From: Archegozetes longisetosus
Taxonomy: Eukaryota; Arthropoda; Arachnida; Sarcoptiformes; Trhypochthoniidae
DNA length: 64,000 bases
Direction: 5' to 3'
NCBI GenBank assembly: GCA_018873245.2
Contig: JAEMBT020000001.1
Coordinates: 11,702,220 to 11,766,219, forward strand
Shown here: piece after piece, positions 21,907-33,229 of the stretch
Layout of the letters: every line of letters starts with the position of its first letter
Position numbering within the stretch: the first letter of the stretch is position 1
Program-made: the position numbers and the translations under genes
The notes under the pieces: generated by a model
Databases searched by the model: none
Told to the model about the DNA's origin: nothing
Seen by the model: the letters and a program-made list of their open reading frames with translations, nothing else

Positions 21907-24234
21907 TCATATTTCTCGTAGCCGCAGCCAGTGTCAGGTCATGATCTAAAAACTGTCCGAATGTCATGAAAGCCGAATTTAATTTAGGATTTGGAGAATC
22001 CATATCTGGTGCCAATTTATCTGACACTACTCTAGCGCTCGGTAATTCAGCTCCATCAACTACAGAAACACGCGATTTATTGAGGCCATCGGAGTACGAC
22101 TGCGGCAATAGACGCCAGAATCGGGTAAATGATTTACCCCAACTCCAATTTCTCAGATTGTTGCAACTGCCGTCAGCACTACGATATTTAGTTGGCTCAC
22201 ACGTGAGAGGCTGAGGGCAAGGCCGTTGCCAAAATTTATTAAAGTTAACTTCCGGCAAGCCAACGCTTGATTGAATGGAGTCTAATTTGAATCTAATAAA
22301 GTATATTTTGATGTTATAAAGTAAAATTTAAATAATGCTACTCAAATAAATTTTACAATTTAACTGATACAGTTTTAACTTTACAACCGATCTAAAAATG
22401 CACATGTTATTTCCTTACTGTAGCCGAAAATATGCACTCAAAAACTTAATCAGTGGTATCAACCAGAAGTGATGCGCTGTCACGGTAAAACTTCTACTAA
22501 ATCATAATATGTTATATGTTAAAAATTCATTTCTTATACATAGAGTCGAATTAAAAATGAATTATGGCAATAAATTGATTCGCATAGCAGGGCGTTTGAC
22601 AGAGTAAGGGCTTTTTACATCACGTATTAATAGGGTGACCATCTCTGGCTTGTCTCATGATGTAACAAAAATATCAAAGGGGGGGACCCTAACATTTTTA
22701 AAATGCCGCTTTTACTAGTCATTACAAACATTTAGGCGTCAAACAATATATTCTAATATTAAAACATTGAAAATTATTAGTCATGGTTGATTTCAAAGAT
22801 ATATTTTTTGTTAAGAATATCATCTTTCAAAAGTTATTGAGAAGCGAGAAATACTGGTTTATATCAAATGTAAGTCAAGGCAGAAAAGATTAATTCTATA
22901 ACTATTGGTTTTAAACCACAGGTGTTCAATACAATGGGTTTCTTAACCCCTTATCATTTGCAAAAGTAAGTTCATTATTTGAATTTCTAAGAAATATTTC
23001 TCTAAACACATTTTTCAAAACGAAAGTTGAAAAACGGGACAACTAATTGTCCCGTCGAAAGTTTTTGGTCTCATGGGATTTCTGTCTCTTATCTTTAGAT
23101 AGACGGGACTGTCCCGTCAAAAACGGGACGGGTGGTCACCCTAAGTATTAAGTTTTTGAATGCGTGCATTCTTATAAATGATTACAATCTGTTAAATATA
23201 TATAGAAACTTGTTAAAAAATTAAACAATTTGGAAACTAATTAACAAATTTCATTCAAAATTTAAACGAATATTTATTGTCTTACTAGTCAACAAGGTTT
23301 CAGATTCAAAGTTCAAAAAACATAGGTTTAATTCCCAAAAAAACCATAGTAATTTGTTTAATTAATTTTTACCACTACTATAAGTTCTTTGTATAGTTGA
23401 GGTAATATATATTTTTGTTTATTAATAGCTATTTATACAATATATATGAAATCCCTGATAGTAACAGTTTAACTTTCAGATACAGAGGAATAAATGAAAA
23501 CAATACAAAAATACTATTTAAAATCACTTAAAATAAAATTTTCGATTTGAAAGTTGTAATCTCAAATTTGTATTAACAGTTATCTATAAACAATATTTTA
23601 CGAGTATATTATTACTCGAACTTTTGCGTATAACAAAGTAAATGACCATAGAAATGACATTATGAGCATATAACCACTAAAGTAGGTCTTTAGATTATAT
23701 ATGATTACATTGAATGACTTGTTTTTCAAATGAATAGTAGTTTGTAATTCATTTTGACCGTTTCTGTTCAAATTTATGATCATGGGATTTGAACCAAAAA
23801 AGTTTTGATGAGCATGTTCTTTAGTTCTCGGCCCAGTCAACAATCCTTTTTCTCTCAGTTCATCTTCATGTTTATCTAATTTTTTAAAATAATCATCGCA
23901 TGATACCCTAGCTTCTTTCAAATCATTGTCGCCAATCGGTGGTAATTCAACTCTTTGCGGATCAATACTTTCCTTATTGATTGGTATTTTTATATTAGCT
24001 ATGATTTGATAAAATTATTATTCAATGAATCAAAATAAAAAATAAACAATACACTCAGATGTTTCTCCTGGGTTAGGATCGCAGCAGACACCTTTAGACC
24101 CATCTTCAAGAATGCACACAACAACTTTTTGTTTTTCGTCCATATAAACAAAACATGCATTAGTAGTGTTACATACTCCAGTCTCACATTTCGATATAAC
24201 TTCTACTTTTGTGTTATCATCAATACATGTGATT
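21907..24234 (-). CDS. Animal heme peroxidase, amino-terminal exons
   Basis: Start of the peroxidase whose end is at 1-1067. Exon 24,234-24,053 encodes a Cys-rich segment (CIDDNTKVEVISKCETGVCN ... EDGSKGVCCDP) as in chorion-type peroxidases. Exon 23,998-about 23,719 encodes the propeptide-like stretch (SCDDYFKKLDKHEDELREKG, then GPRTKEHAHQNFFGSNP). Exon 22,292-21,907 encodes the beginning of the catalytic domain: CEPTKYRSADGSCNNLRN, the WSWGKSFTRFWRLLPQSYSD segment and the distal histidine in FGQFLDHDLTLAA. It ends phase 1 (ATG A|GTAAAA), matching the acceptor at 1067. Upstream, 24,290-24,237 could encode a hydrophobic signal (SVYSIILFSTSSL) or be a 59-bp intron; no ATG was found, so the first exon is unresolved. 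Confidence 0.8.
22631..23143. mobile_element. hAT-type MITE (TAGGGTGACCA family)
   Basis: 513-bp element with inverted ends TAGGGTGACCA / TGGTCACCCTA, flanked by CGTATTAA (22,623-22,630) and AGTATTAA (23,144-23,151), a target duplication with 7 of 8 bases matching. The right half has GC-rich subterminal motifs (ACGGGACAACTAATTGTCCC; GACTGTCCCGTC). It lies in the peroxidase intron between the second and third recognisable exons. The ~65 bp in front of it also occur at 3660-3725. Confidence 0.8.
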
Positions 24235-24299
24235 CTATTTAAACTTGAAGTTGAGAATAAAATTATCGAATAAACGCTAATTTTAATTCTCACCTTATA

Positions 24300-25190
24300 A
24301 CGAAGCTTTTCAAGTGTTCAATCACAAACAAAATGAATTTTTATGAAGCCTCTTAATATATGGTTGTAAATGAAAAAATATTGTGTTTCACGAGTAAATT
24401 TTTTAGCTTTTGTATGTTTACTGGTTTTAAATTTCAAATAGAAATAACTTATAATTACAGTTGAATTGAGATATGCTCTGATTTTCACTCAAAGTTAACC
24501 GAAAAACAATTACGGTTTCATGTTAACATATTTTTAAACAAAAAATTATTTTTGATATAATCAAAAGATTCAATGTTCGAATTTTCTACAAATGCTTAGG
24601 TCAAATTTCATCAAAATAATCACATTCAAATGTTCGGTGAAAATTATGTCACTATTTTAATAACGCTGATTTATTTTATCAAACTTTGTTTATTCCAACA
24701 AACAAGATTTTGATTTATATTTAGGATAAAGTTTAAAAATAATAAAAGTAAAATTCACAACTCTCGAGAGTGAGAGAATGTTGATCATGTAGCTTTTAAC
24801 ATAGAAATCATATGACAGTTTCTTACGAATGGAATTATAGACGTCATCAATTTCCATTGTCTGCGAAAATGATATATCTGAGCCTTAAGAAGATCACTTC
24901 AAAAAATGTTAGACTTAGTTTTATGAACACATGGCTGCCATGATAACTAATGCCATATTACTTTGTAACCATTTGTAGTAATTGTACAGTTTATTGTAAT
25001 AAATTGTTGTACAATAAATTGTAGTAATTTGTAATCACTTAACTGTCTACTCGATTCCTTTTAAGATACGTTAAGAACGGATTTCGGATATGATTCGTGG
25101 GAATCAATGCTGCTCCTCTCTAAATATTTTTCAAAGTTTTTAACAATTACCTATGAGTAATTTTGCAATAACTGACGACCTCTTGGTATA
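24300..25190. other. No gene seen
   Basis: AT-rich region upstream of the peroxidase, expected to hold its first exon and promoter, which could not be identified. A low-complexity run of TTGTAGTAATTGTACAATAAA-like motifs lies at 24,970-25,040. Confidence 0.4.
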
Positions 25191-25192
25191 AT

Positions 25193-25385
25193 CCTTACGA
25201 CAAAAAAATTCGGAAACCCATGGCATACTTTCAGAATTAATTTCTCCGACCTATACCCTATTCAACACTTATGGAGAATAATAAAGGATATTATTAAGAA
25301 AGAAGAACCAGAGAATTTTCAGCTGTGGTTCGCGAAAATAAACCAAATATGAGACAATTTATTGAAAGTAGTATAAATATCACAC
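25193..25385 (+). mobile_element. Tc1-type MITE, truncated copy
   Basis: Left end CCTTACGACAAAAAAATTCGG and the following transposase-derived part (ACTTATGGAGAATAATAAAGG), as in the full copies at 41,190 and 44,538. The right end is missing. Confidence 0.7.
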
Positions 25386-25499
25386 GCATTAATTGTTAGC
25401 ATAAATATTTAAAATGAGTACTGGTAATACAGTTTAAATTTGTAGATTAAAGTTATGTGAAATTCCTCGCAAGTAATCTAATAGAGGGCGTTCTATATA

Positions 25500-26815
25500 A
25501 TTGTTAACAATTGTTTTGATTTTTCTGCAGTGTCTTTATAAGCATGTTTTCCAGCAGGAGGCTGTTGCCCTGATATATATTGTTCCACTTTAAATTCGTT
25601 AAGGCTCTGCTCCTTCTTAAGACCATCAATGAATTTCCAAATTTTTAGATGATAAGCACCTAACAACTGGCTAAATCTATGATGCCAACCTTCGACAGAA
25701 TTATTCGTTTTTGGCAGATCTTCTAATGTTGCATCATAGCAGTTCCATAATGAATGAGCAAAAGTAGGATTGCGGCATTGATTACATCTTCCCGGTCGTC
25801 CTATCCATGTGTCTTCAAAATAATCGACAATTGGCTAAGCCAAGTCATTGTGTTCAGTGAAATAAGGGAAATCTATTAGTTCTTCAAATGATGCAACATC
25901 AGCAACAGGAACAAAGCAAGTGCTGCTAATTGCCTTATTTGTAACGCAAGATCAGGATCAGTCGCGTATTTCCTTTTTAACCTCGCTTGTTGAATGCACC
26001 CCCATATACATTGGCTTAAGTGGATAAAACATCCTCTTTGTGTTGCAGATGGAAATGCAGTGTTAAATGAGTTGAGTGCTAATTGTTCTAAATCAGTCAT
26101 TATGGTTAATGATCGAAGATTCTGATTCAAACCTTTAAAAGCATTAAATACATATTTGTACGTATCTTCTGTTCTGTTGGGCATTGGCACAAAAACTGTT
26201 GAAATTACATTGTAGTATTTAACTGCATGTATTGTACATAATTGATCGAATAAAGGAGGGGCTGTTCTAAACGTACCATCAGCAAACCAGTGACTGCATT
26301 GCGCCATTATATCTAAATTTCTTCTGGTTGAAAATAGAAGAATCCTGTCATTTCCAGAACCGCTATTATGCAATAAAAATGGGTCTCCAGCTAATGTTTC
26401 AGTATACCTTTGTAGCAATCTTAATTCATCCAAAACAGTGGGGATCGCTAAAGGAGCTTGTACACCTCGAAGAAAATGCTGAACCGTGCGCTTCATATAA
26501 GCAAGTGGTGGTAATTGTCCTGAGACTACAAATAAAGCTCCTGTGGTTGAAGAAGCTATGATTTGATGAGTTGCTTCCATTGTTGTAACAGAGCATTCCT
26601 TCATCTCACTACTCAGATAGTAGTCAGACAATACTCTAAGAGATCCGATTTTGGCTGAATCAGGCGCGTGATTATGACTGGTCGACTTTATGACTTGGCT
26701 ATCGAAGGTATGACATCTGCCAGACCATTTTTTGACCAATAATCAGTACATCTCCAGATTTTTTATTTGGTCTTGTTATTTCCATCATAAAAGTGAAGCC
26801 ATTATAAACCAATAA
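25500..26815 (-). pseudogene. MULE transposase relic with FLYWCH finger
   Basis: Mutator-like DNA transposase. An amino-terminal FLYWCH-type finger is broken over frames (LVYNGFTFMM; WRCTDYWSK; KWSGRCHTFDSQVIKSTSHN with HAP). A long open frame (26,739-25,876) follows with the catalytic region HWFADGTFRTAPPLFDQLCT and VFVPMPNRTEDTYKYVF. The second acidic motif LTIMTDLEQLALNSFNTAFP and GCFIHLSQCIWG come next. After about 25,900 the frame changes and continues FVPVADVASFEELIDFPYF. It then meets a stop and goes on to NNSVEGWHHRFSQLLGAYHL (25,520-25,710), the family's carboxy-terminal signature. About three frame changes and one stop are visible. Terminal inverted repeats were not found. Confidence 0.8.
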
Positions 26816-27039
26816 ACAATTGCCTTTCTGACATGATAAATTCAAGTGGCATTTTAATTCAAAAAGTTGTTAACTGTTAGGTTATAACAAATTAGAATAG
26901 AATAGGATTAGTATAAAATAGGTTAGGTTAGGTAAGTTTTGTCAGGTTGATTGGACTAGTTAGGTTTTGTTAGAAAAGAATGGGTAAGACTAGATAGTAT
27001 ATGGTTGGCAAGACTGGACAGGATAGGATAGTATAGATT

Positions 27040-27499
27040 TAGTGTTGGAAAATTTCTAGAAAGTTTCTAGAAATATTTCTGGAAATATTTCTATGACTAA
27101 GAGATTTTCTTTTAATGAACCTCCCATAGAAATATATGAACGTCCTATTGAAATATAATGAAACTCAGATTCATCAAACGGAATAGCATGTCTTTACAGT
27201 TACTTTAAGGAATTTATGAATAAATAACACTTAAATGTATTAAAAATTAAGTTCGAAATTAAATTTAATTGTTTAAACTTAAAGGTTAATATTTGAATGT
27301 GTAAGTTATGTTTTATGAGTGATTCATATATTCCTATATGAGATTCATATACTTCATTGGGAGGTTCATATATTATTATGGGAAGTTAATATATTTCTAT
27401 GTGAGGTTCATTAAAAGAAAATTTCTCGACTTTTAACGAGAAATTATCTCTCAAGAAAATTTCTAGAAATTTTTTAGAAATTTTCTTTTTACAACGCTA
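27040..27499. mobile_element. hAT-type MITE with internal TTTCTAGAAA repeats
   Basis: 460-bp element with inverted ends TAGTGTTG / CAACGCTA and a perfect 8-bp target duplication TATAGATT (27,032-27,039 and 27,500-27,507). Long foldback arms carry AATTTCTAGAAAGTTTCTAG and GAACCTC motifs in both halves (27,052-27,140 and 27,385-27,485). Confidence 0.8.
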
Positions 27500-27507
27500 T
27501 ATAGATT

Positions 27508-27878
27508 AGATTAATGTAGCATATTATAGTATTATTAGGCTAGGCTAGGATAGAAACCCGGAATCGGAAAACTGCAGGCCTATTAGGGTTCCCCTAGAGA
27601 CTAAATTAATAGTCTCATCATTGAGTACGCGGGCTCCATGCGGTTTTTTGCACTAAATCTTACGCACTTCTCAGCTCCCGAGCAGTATAATTGTTTCCGA
27701 GAGTAGAGATTTATTATATTTTATATTACGATAATAATGATAAATGTTACTTATCCTCAATATTGAATAACAAGATATCGCAATTAAAATAATAGTTAAA
27801 ATCACATATAATGTTTAAAATTAATGCTAATATTTATAAGCGATATATCTTATGAAAGACGATCTTAAAAATACTATA
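27508..27878. other. No gene seen
   Basis: Contains a small GC-richer patch (27,550-27,690; GCAGGCCTATTAGGGTTCCC). No coding signal. Confidence 0.4.
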
Positions 27879-27886
27879 AAAGTTGT

Positions 27887-28389
27887 GGTAGGCTTTCGGA
27901 ATAGGAGGCAGTCAGAGAAAATTCGTTGTTTGCTGCTTTTACCCCGAAACCGGTTTCGCAATCTGCATAAATCTAAGGCATAAGCATCGTAATTTTTTTA
28001 TACTCTTACAATTATTTCTTAATTTTTCTCTTAATTATATAAAACTAAGTCAAAATATACAGATATAAATTTTGATTTTCAAATAAAAACATTGTTTTTA
28101 ATGTTAAAAATTAAACTATAAATTTTCTTTATTACTCGTTAACATTTGTTTCATAAAGAGTGTTAAAAACTTTGAATACTTTTCATCTGCCACTGTAAAA
28201 CTTTGCTCAAATTTATTCTGACTTAATAGCTGCACTTATCTTTATAAAATTTACTTATATTTCTTTAATTATTTGCATAAGTTATCAAACTTATTTGTAA
28301 CAAAGATCCTACAGTAGGCTTGGAAAAATCCCCATTATGAGATTTTTCAGTTAGGGTATTACTACTGCCTCCTATTCCGAAAGCCTACC
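27887..28389. mobile_element. hAT-type MITE with perfect 26-bp terminal inverted repeats
   Basis: 503-bp element. Both ends carry the same 26 bp in inverted orientation, beginning GGTAGGCTTTCGGAATAGGA. They are flanked by AAAGTTGT on both sides (27,879-27,886 and 28,390-28,397). The interior is AT-rich and non-coding. Identical ends suggest a recent insertion. Confidence 0.9.
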
Positions 28390-28409
28390 AAAGTTGTTAT
28401 TATTACTGT

Positions 28410-28500
28410 TGTTTTCTTTAGCGTTATTTCGTATTGGCATTATTTTCACTTGGCGTTATTTTTACTGACGTTATTTTTGCGGCGTTATTTTGACGCAAAT
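28410..28500. repeat. Degenerate GCGTTATTT repeat
   Basis: The motif (G)CGTTATTT recurs about five times within 85 bp (AGCGTTATTTCG, GGCGTTATTTTTAC, GACGTTATTTTTGC, GGCGTTATTTTGAC). Irregular spacing makes it a degenerate short tandem repeat. Confidence 0.6.
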
Positions 28501-29320
28501 CCTCCAATTTGGGGTCAATGTATACATGTTGAGCACAGAATTTTCAGACTATTTTTAATAACTATTTATAAGGTCTATGTGAGAATTTTGAGTATGACAG
28601 TTTCTTAATCTTCCTTGTGAAACTACAATCTATATGCAGGCTGTACGATTAAAATGTCTTACAGTTTACAAATATAATGCGAAAGTTTTGAGATCTCTAA
28701 TTTATTTAATTCAAAGACTCCGTTATAGCCTTTATTTTAGTTCTAAATCTTTTGATTTCATTATCTCAAATATTTTATATTTCCAAAATATAAAACGATG
28801 CAATTGAAAATTTTGCGCATTTCACATATATTCTCAGCACAGAAAGAAATGATGATTCGATTATCAAGAAATGTTAAGATTACAGTCTTGAGAATTCTAC
28901 ATTTTAAACTTCAGAGTCATAGTTCAATATTAGCAGCTAATACTTAACAATTTTTCAGCCTTATTGAACCGACCGAAGAGTATTGAAATGAACTAAAATA
29001 TGAGTCATTTGGTAGATAGTTGATAAGCTGTACCTCAAATCAATTTTTCTAGCTTGAATAGAAGATCAGAATTATGGATTCGGAATGCATAAGTTGATCC
29101 AAGAAAGATGGACCTTTGAAAAATGCAATACTTATTTCAATAATAAGACTTAGTTGTAACAAAAATATCATAATTTGAAAGTTTTATTAAATGTTCCAAA
29201 TCATGAGAGCTGACTCACTCCAGGAGAATAAAACGAAGAATTAGCAATAAATGAAACTTTTCGATAGAGATATTGGTACCAAATTAACTAAATGTTAATA
29301 AAATGAGCAAATATACAGGT
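28501..29320. other. No gene seen
   Basis: AT-rich stretch with no recognised feature. Confidence 0.4.
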
Positions 29321-29324
29321 CAGG

Positions 29325-30155
29325 CAAAAGTCCTGAAGGATTTTAAATTTTAATAAAATTTTATTTATTAATTATAACAGCACGATATTTTTTAATTATA
29401 AATATGAGATCTGAGATTTAGTTTATAAGATTTTCAAAATGACTACCTTCAGATACAATCAGTGTTGAAGCTGCTTATAAAAGCTAAAATTGAATTCATA
29501 GTATCTTTTGAAATGCTTTCAATTTCTTTGCATATGCGATTTTTGAGCTCATTTGTGTTTGAAGTAGAAGTTTCATATAGGTAATAATTCAGGTTAATGG
29601 TTTCTAGTTAAAAAATTTTCTGAATCGGCGGTAAAATTCAGGGAAATAATCTTAACCGAAATTCGGTTTTATTATTTTTGAAAATTTCATAAACGAATAT
29701 TTTTGCGTTTAATCGGTTTAAACTATAAAAAATAATTTCGGTTGAAAACGGATGAAAGATTTTTTGAACGTACGCGGATTTACATGTAAATGAGTTAAAA
29801 CTTTACATTTTAAAAATGATTTAATTCTAACAACTCAATTGATATTGCATTGCTTGGTTTAAAAAATCAATTATAAAGGACTTTATTTCTTCAAATTTAT
29901 TTATAATTTTGGCCTCCATTTTATCATTTTATAATCTGATATCAACCGATTTTAATCAAAACAGTGACAACTGGAATCGGCAGTTAAATTCGGTTGTAAT
30001 CGGTTAAAACCTGAAGCCATTAACCCGAGTAATAATTAATAAATATGTACCCACACAAAGGCGGTATATATAAAATTCCTATTTTAAACACAAAATGGGC
30101 TCAAATATCGCATTCGTAAAGAAATTGAAAGCATTTCAAAAGATAATTAAACCAT
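29325..30155 (-). mobile_element. Mariner-like transposase end relic around an inverted-repeat element
   Basis: The minus strand of 29,585-29,420 reads TNELKNRICKEIESISKDT and, after a frame change, SEGSHFENLIN, the carboxy-terminal end of a mariner-type transposase. Part of this segment recurs inverted at 30,097-30,150. Between them, 29,605-30,030 is a separate inverted-repeat element: GGTTAATGGTTTC at left, GAAGCCATTAACC at right, with AATCGGTT motifs inside. Confidence 0.6.
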
Positions 30156-31110
30156 TAACAATGACTGTACCAATTAATTTTTCAAGTAAACATTTCATCA
30201 TTTAATTTACAAAATTGAATATTTAAATTTCTTACAAACATTCTAATTACCAATGTTACGAAAAACGCATTTATTTTTAACTATTTGATAATGAAATTAA
30301 TCATTTATAAAATCATTTCATTTGTATCCCAACTTTGTATAAATTATACTTTAACATAGATATGATTGCAAAATATTAACTCCAAATATTAAAGAAAATT
30401 AAGGGAGTTGCTTCATTAGATTTTTTCATTAAAGAAACGCCTTTGTCTAAATACACTATCCTCGTTTGATTAACTTGCGGGATTAAACCAAATTTATCAA
30501 AACAAAATAGTGACTACTCTTTGCTAATAAGTCTTTATGTGTTTCAAAATAACGTGAGAACCGATGTTTCTTCATTTTTCTTATGTATTTCATCTCATTT
30601 TAACCATTGACTTTTCAAACTAACAGATATTTAAAACTAATTATTGAAAAATCGCTTTAATATTTATGGAATCCAGAAGGTGGATATAGAATACTAAAAA
30701 CAGTGAAGATGGAGTAGAAAATTCAGTAGAGTCGGAGTAGAGTCCTGTAAATTTCTAGTGCACTTGAGCGGAACCAGTGCAAGAATATAAGATGTTTTTA
30801 ATCACTATATAAAACTAACATTCTAGCCATGAATCTATTATAAGAAAAATCTATTACTAAATACAAATTAATAACAAAAAATTCGAAGTATTCTGGTACT
30901 CAAATGACAAATTTTAAATTATTATTAATTTGTTTAATTTTTCAAATAAAAAGTCAGATATTGTAATGTTAAAACTCTTGAATATCTTTTTTAAAACGCA
31001 TGTCAAAATCTGTGAGATAAAATGTAGTTTTGTTTTTAAGTTTTTCCTCGAGTAAAGGCACAATTTTCTTAAATTGAGCATGTAAACCGGGAAATGTAAA
31101 AAACATTCAT
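30156..31110. other. No gene seen
   Basis: AT-rich sequence downstream of the receptor gene. No feature recognised. Confidence 0.4.
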
Positions 31111-31117
31111 AAAGAAA

Positions 31118-32444
31118 CTAAAGTAGTTTAAAGTAACAAATTTCACATGTTGTAATAATTATTGAAATAATGTAGCCGGTGATTAGAATTTGAAGTGTTC
31201 CTCTGAATAACATTTCTATGTTGATTGTATTTTCCAAATTCATTGTAGGTAATTCAGGAAATATTTCTTGGTTATGCAGTGCAACAAGATTTCCATACAT
31301 TTGCATAAAAAGATCATACATCATATGAGTGTGAATGAATAACCCGCTCTCCATTGTATGTTCTAACCTATTTAAAAGTTGTATATGATAAAGAAAAAAC
31401 CACTCAAGTAAGTAACACAACTCACGCTGAATATATTCTTTTACTCTGACTATGATTTCTAGGTATCATATTGACCATAAAAGTAGGTAAAAATTTTTCT
31501 TTCGAAGTTATCAGAATAAGTTTAGGATGTAAAGTCTTGACAAATTTAGCATAACTTGTTTCCACAAATCTTATTCTATTCGCATCCGCAATTTCTAATA
31601 ATTTCTCCACACTAGATCCTTCTTCATCCAAGTATTTCGATTGATTATATCTCTTGTAGAGAATTTCGAATTCTTTTGGCTTAAAGTCTTTTAGATATTT
31701 CATATTTTTCAATCCAGATATATGTAAGTGTTCATTTTTGATAATATCATCGACTGAATTAACTACAGGTTCAATTTTAAATTTGAAGTAACAACTAAGT
31801 AGTAAACCACAAAAGCACTGTGATAGTATTGTACCCATAAATAGCCATACAACCAATATCGAAATGTAAGATATTTTATGTGATTTTCGTGTAAAAATCC
31901 AATTTGCTCTGTAGAATTTGCAAATTTTATTCATCTCTTTGGAAATGAGAGGGTGCAATATTTCTATGACCAGAATGAATGGATTCATTTTCTCTCTTAT
32001 TATTAATTTAAGTAAAATTGATATTACAATAACAGAGACAATTAAATATAGCCAAACCTGATGTTTGTGATTAGTTGTGATCAAAAAGATTGAAAAGTTC
32101 AACTTGTTTATTAATTACTTACTTGAAACTCAAAAAGTCGAATGAAAGGTAAAAATGACTTATCTTCTCTTATTCTTTCAGTTGTCAATATTTCAAGATT
32201 ATATTCGCAACTTGTGACCTGATACTCGTATGAATTTTTCAATAAATTATAAGGTTCGTATAAATGAAGTGAGTTTCCCTTTAATTAAAGTTAAATTGTA
32301 ATAAGCAAGAGAAAAATACAAAAAATTGAATAATCCCAGATTTTTCATCACCTCAAACGAGTTTCTATCTGAGAGAATTATATCCAATCCAAGAGAACAC
32401 ATAATGTATTCTACCAACGAAACATAAATTCCATTTAATGTGAA
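31118..32444 (-). CDS. Ionotropic receptor-like ligand-gated channel (partial, 3' exons)
   Basis: Variant ionotropic glutamate receptor, probably chemosensory, in the plasma membrane. Four exons fit in phase: 32,444-32,352 (FTLNGIYVSLVEYIMCSLGL with the first ligand-binding half), 32,278-32,123 (ending FIRLFEFQ), 32,057-31,426 and 31,367-31,118. Introns are 58 to 73 bp with GT-AG ends. Membrane segment 1 is VWLYLIVSVIVISILLKLII. The pore/second membrane region is YISILVVWLFMGTILSQCFC with GLLLSCYF. The second ligand-binding half follows (VVNSVDDIIKNEHLHISGLK ... MIPRNHSQSKRIYSALEHTM). The last membrane segment is MLFRGTLQILITGYIISIII, then a short cytoplasmic tail. The canonical SYTANLAAF motif is not seen, as in divergent arthropod receptors. 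Upstream exons are unresolved; a Tc1-like element begins 40 bp upstream, and 33,350-33,260 holds a possible distal exon (IVVSNESKFSGKFDCHLFKA). Confidence 0.8.
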
Positions 32445-32483
32445 CTATGCAAAAAATTGTTTAATATTAAGTTAATTATTATA

Positions 32484-33229
32484 AAGCCTGTCCGGTAAAA
32501 AATTGATGTTTTAAAATTTTAATAGCCTTATAAAATATCGACAGATTTGCACGAAATTTAGCAATAATATACTCTTATATATGTTTTAAATATTTCTGGC
32601 TTTGAACCCCATCATAAGCAATAGCACGAAGATTTCTTCTGACTTCTTTCATTAACTTTTGTGTGGGCTCTCCGGTTTTGTTATTTAAAATATTTGTCTA
32701 TATTTTAGTCTTCGGTTTTGTACTTTTGCCCCAATCTTACGCTTCTTATATTCGGTCTTGCATATGACCCAAACTCCTCTATAGGCTGTGCTTGTCGTAT
32801 ATTAGGAGCTTTATATCTCTTAATAATAAAATCAATATTATTAGTTTCTGGCACTTTAATACGTTCCTCAAGATTCTGATTTTGTGGCTTCAGTTTGGCT
32901 TCTGGTGGAGTTTTAGTAATTGCAGTCCTACGTTCTTCATGTCTCAATATAATATTTCTAATTGTTTTATAGTTGATTCCTTCAGCCAAGAAGTGGTTAT
33001 ATGTCAGACGCACTTATGTATATAACGGTGCACAACTCTTTTTGCAAGTATGTCTTGTTCAATTTTCTTCATCTTTAAAACTACAAATGATATTTTGTTA
33101 AATTTGATGTCGATTGAAATAGTAAACTTTTGACTTTGATAAACTTTTGCAACAACACAAAAATCTTAGAGAATTAATTAGAGATTAAATTTTAAAGCAT
33201 TTTTCAAGTTGCCACCGGACAGGCTTAAT
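32484..33229 (-). mobile_element. Tc1-like element relic with terminal inverted repeats
   Basis: About 745 bp with inverted ends AAGCCTGTCCGGT (32,484) and ACCGGACAGGCTT (33,228). Minus-strand coding (33,013-32,705) reads YNHFLAEGINYKTIRNIILR and RHEERRTAITK, the helix-turn-helix start of a Tc1-type transposase. The remaining residues are not family-like, and the catalytic domain is absent. It probably lies in an intron or the 5' flank of the receptor gene. Confidence 0.7.

Noticed and set aside
26918-26940. GGTTAGGTTAGG, resembling the arthropod telomere repeat TTAGG
   Set aside because: Only two or three units in a GGTTAG/GGATAG-like low-complexity stretch; no array and no sign of a chromosome end.
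27050-27095. TTTCTAGAAA series as a heat-shock element
   Set aside because: The GAA/TTC blocks are not on the continuous 5-bp spacing required, and the motif lies in MITE arms.
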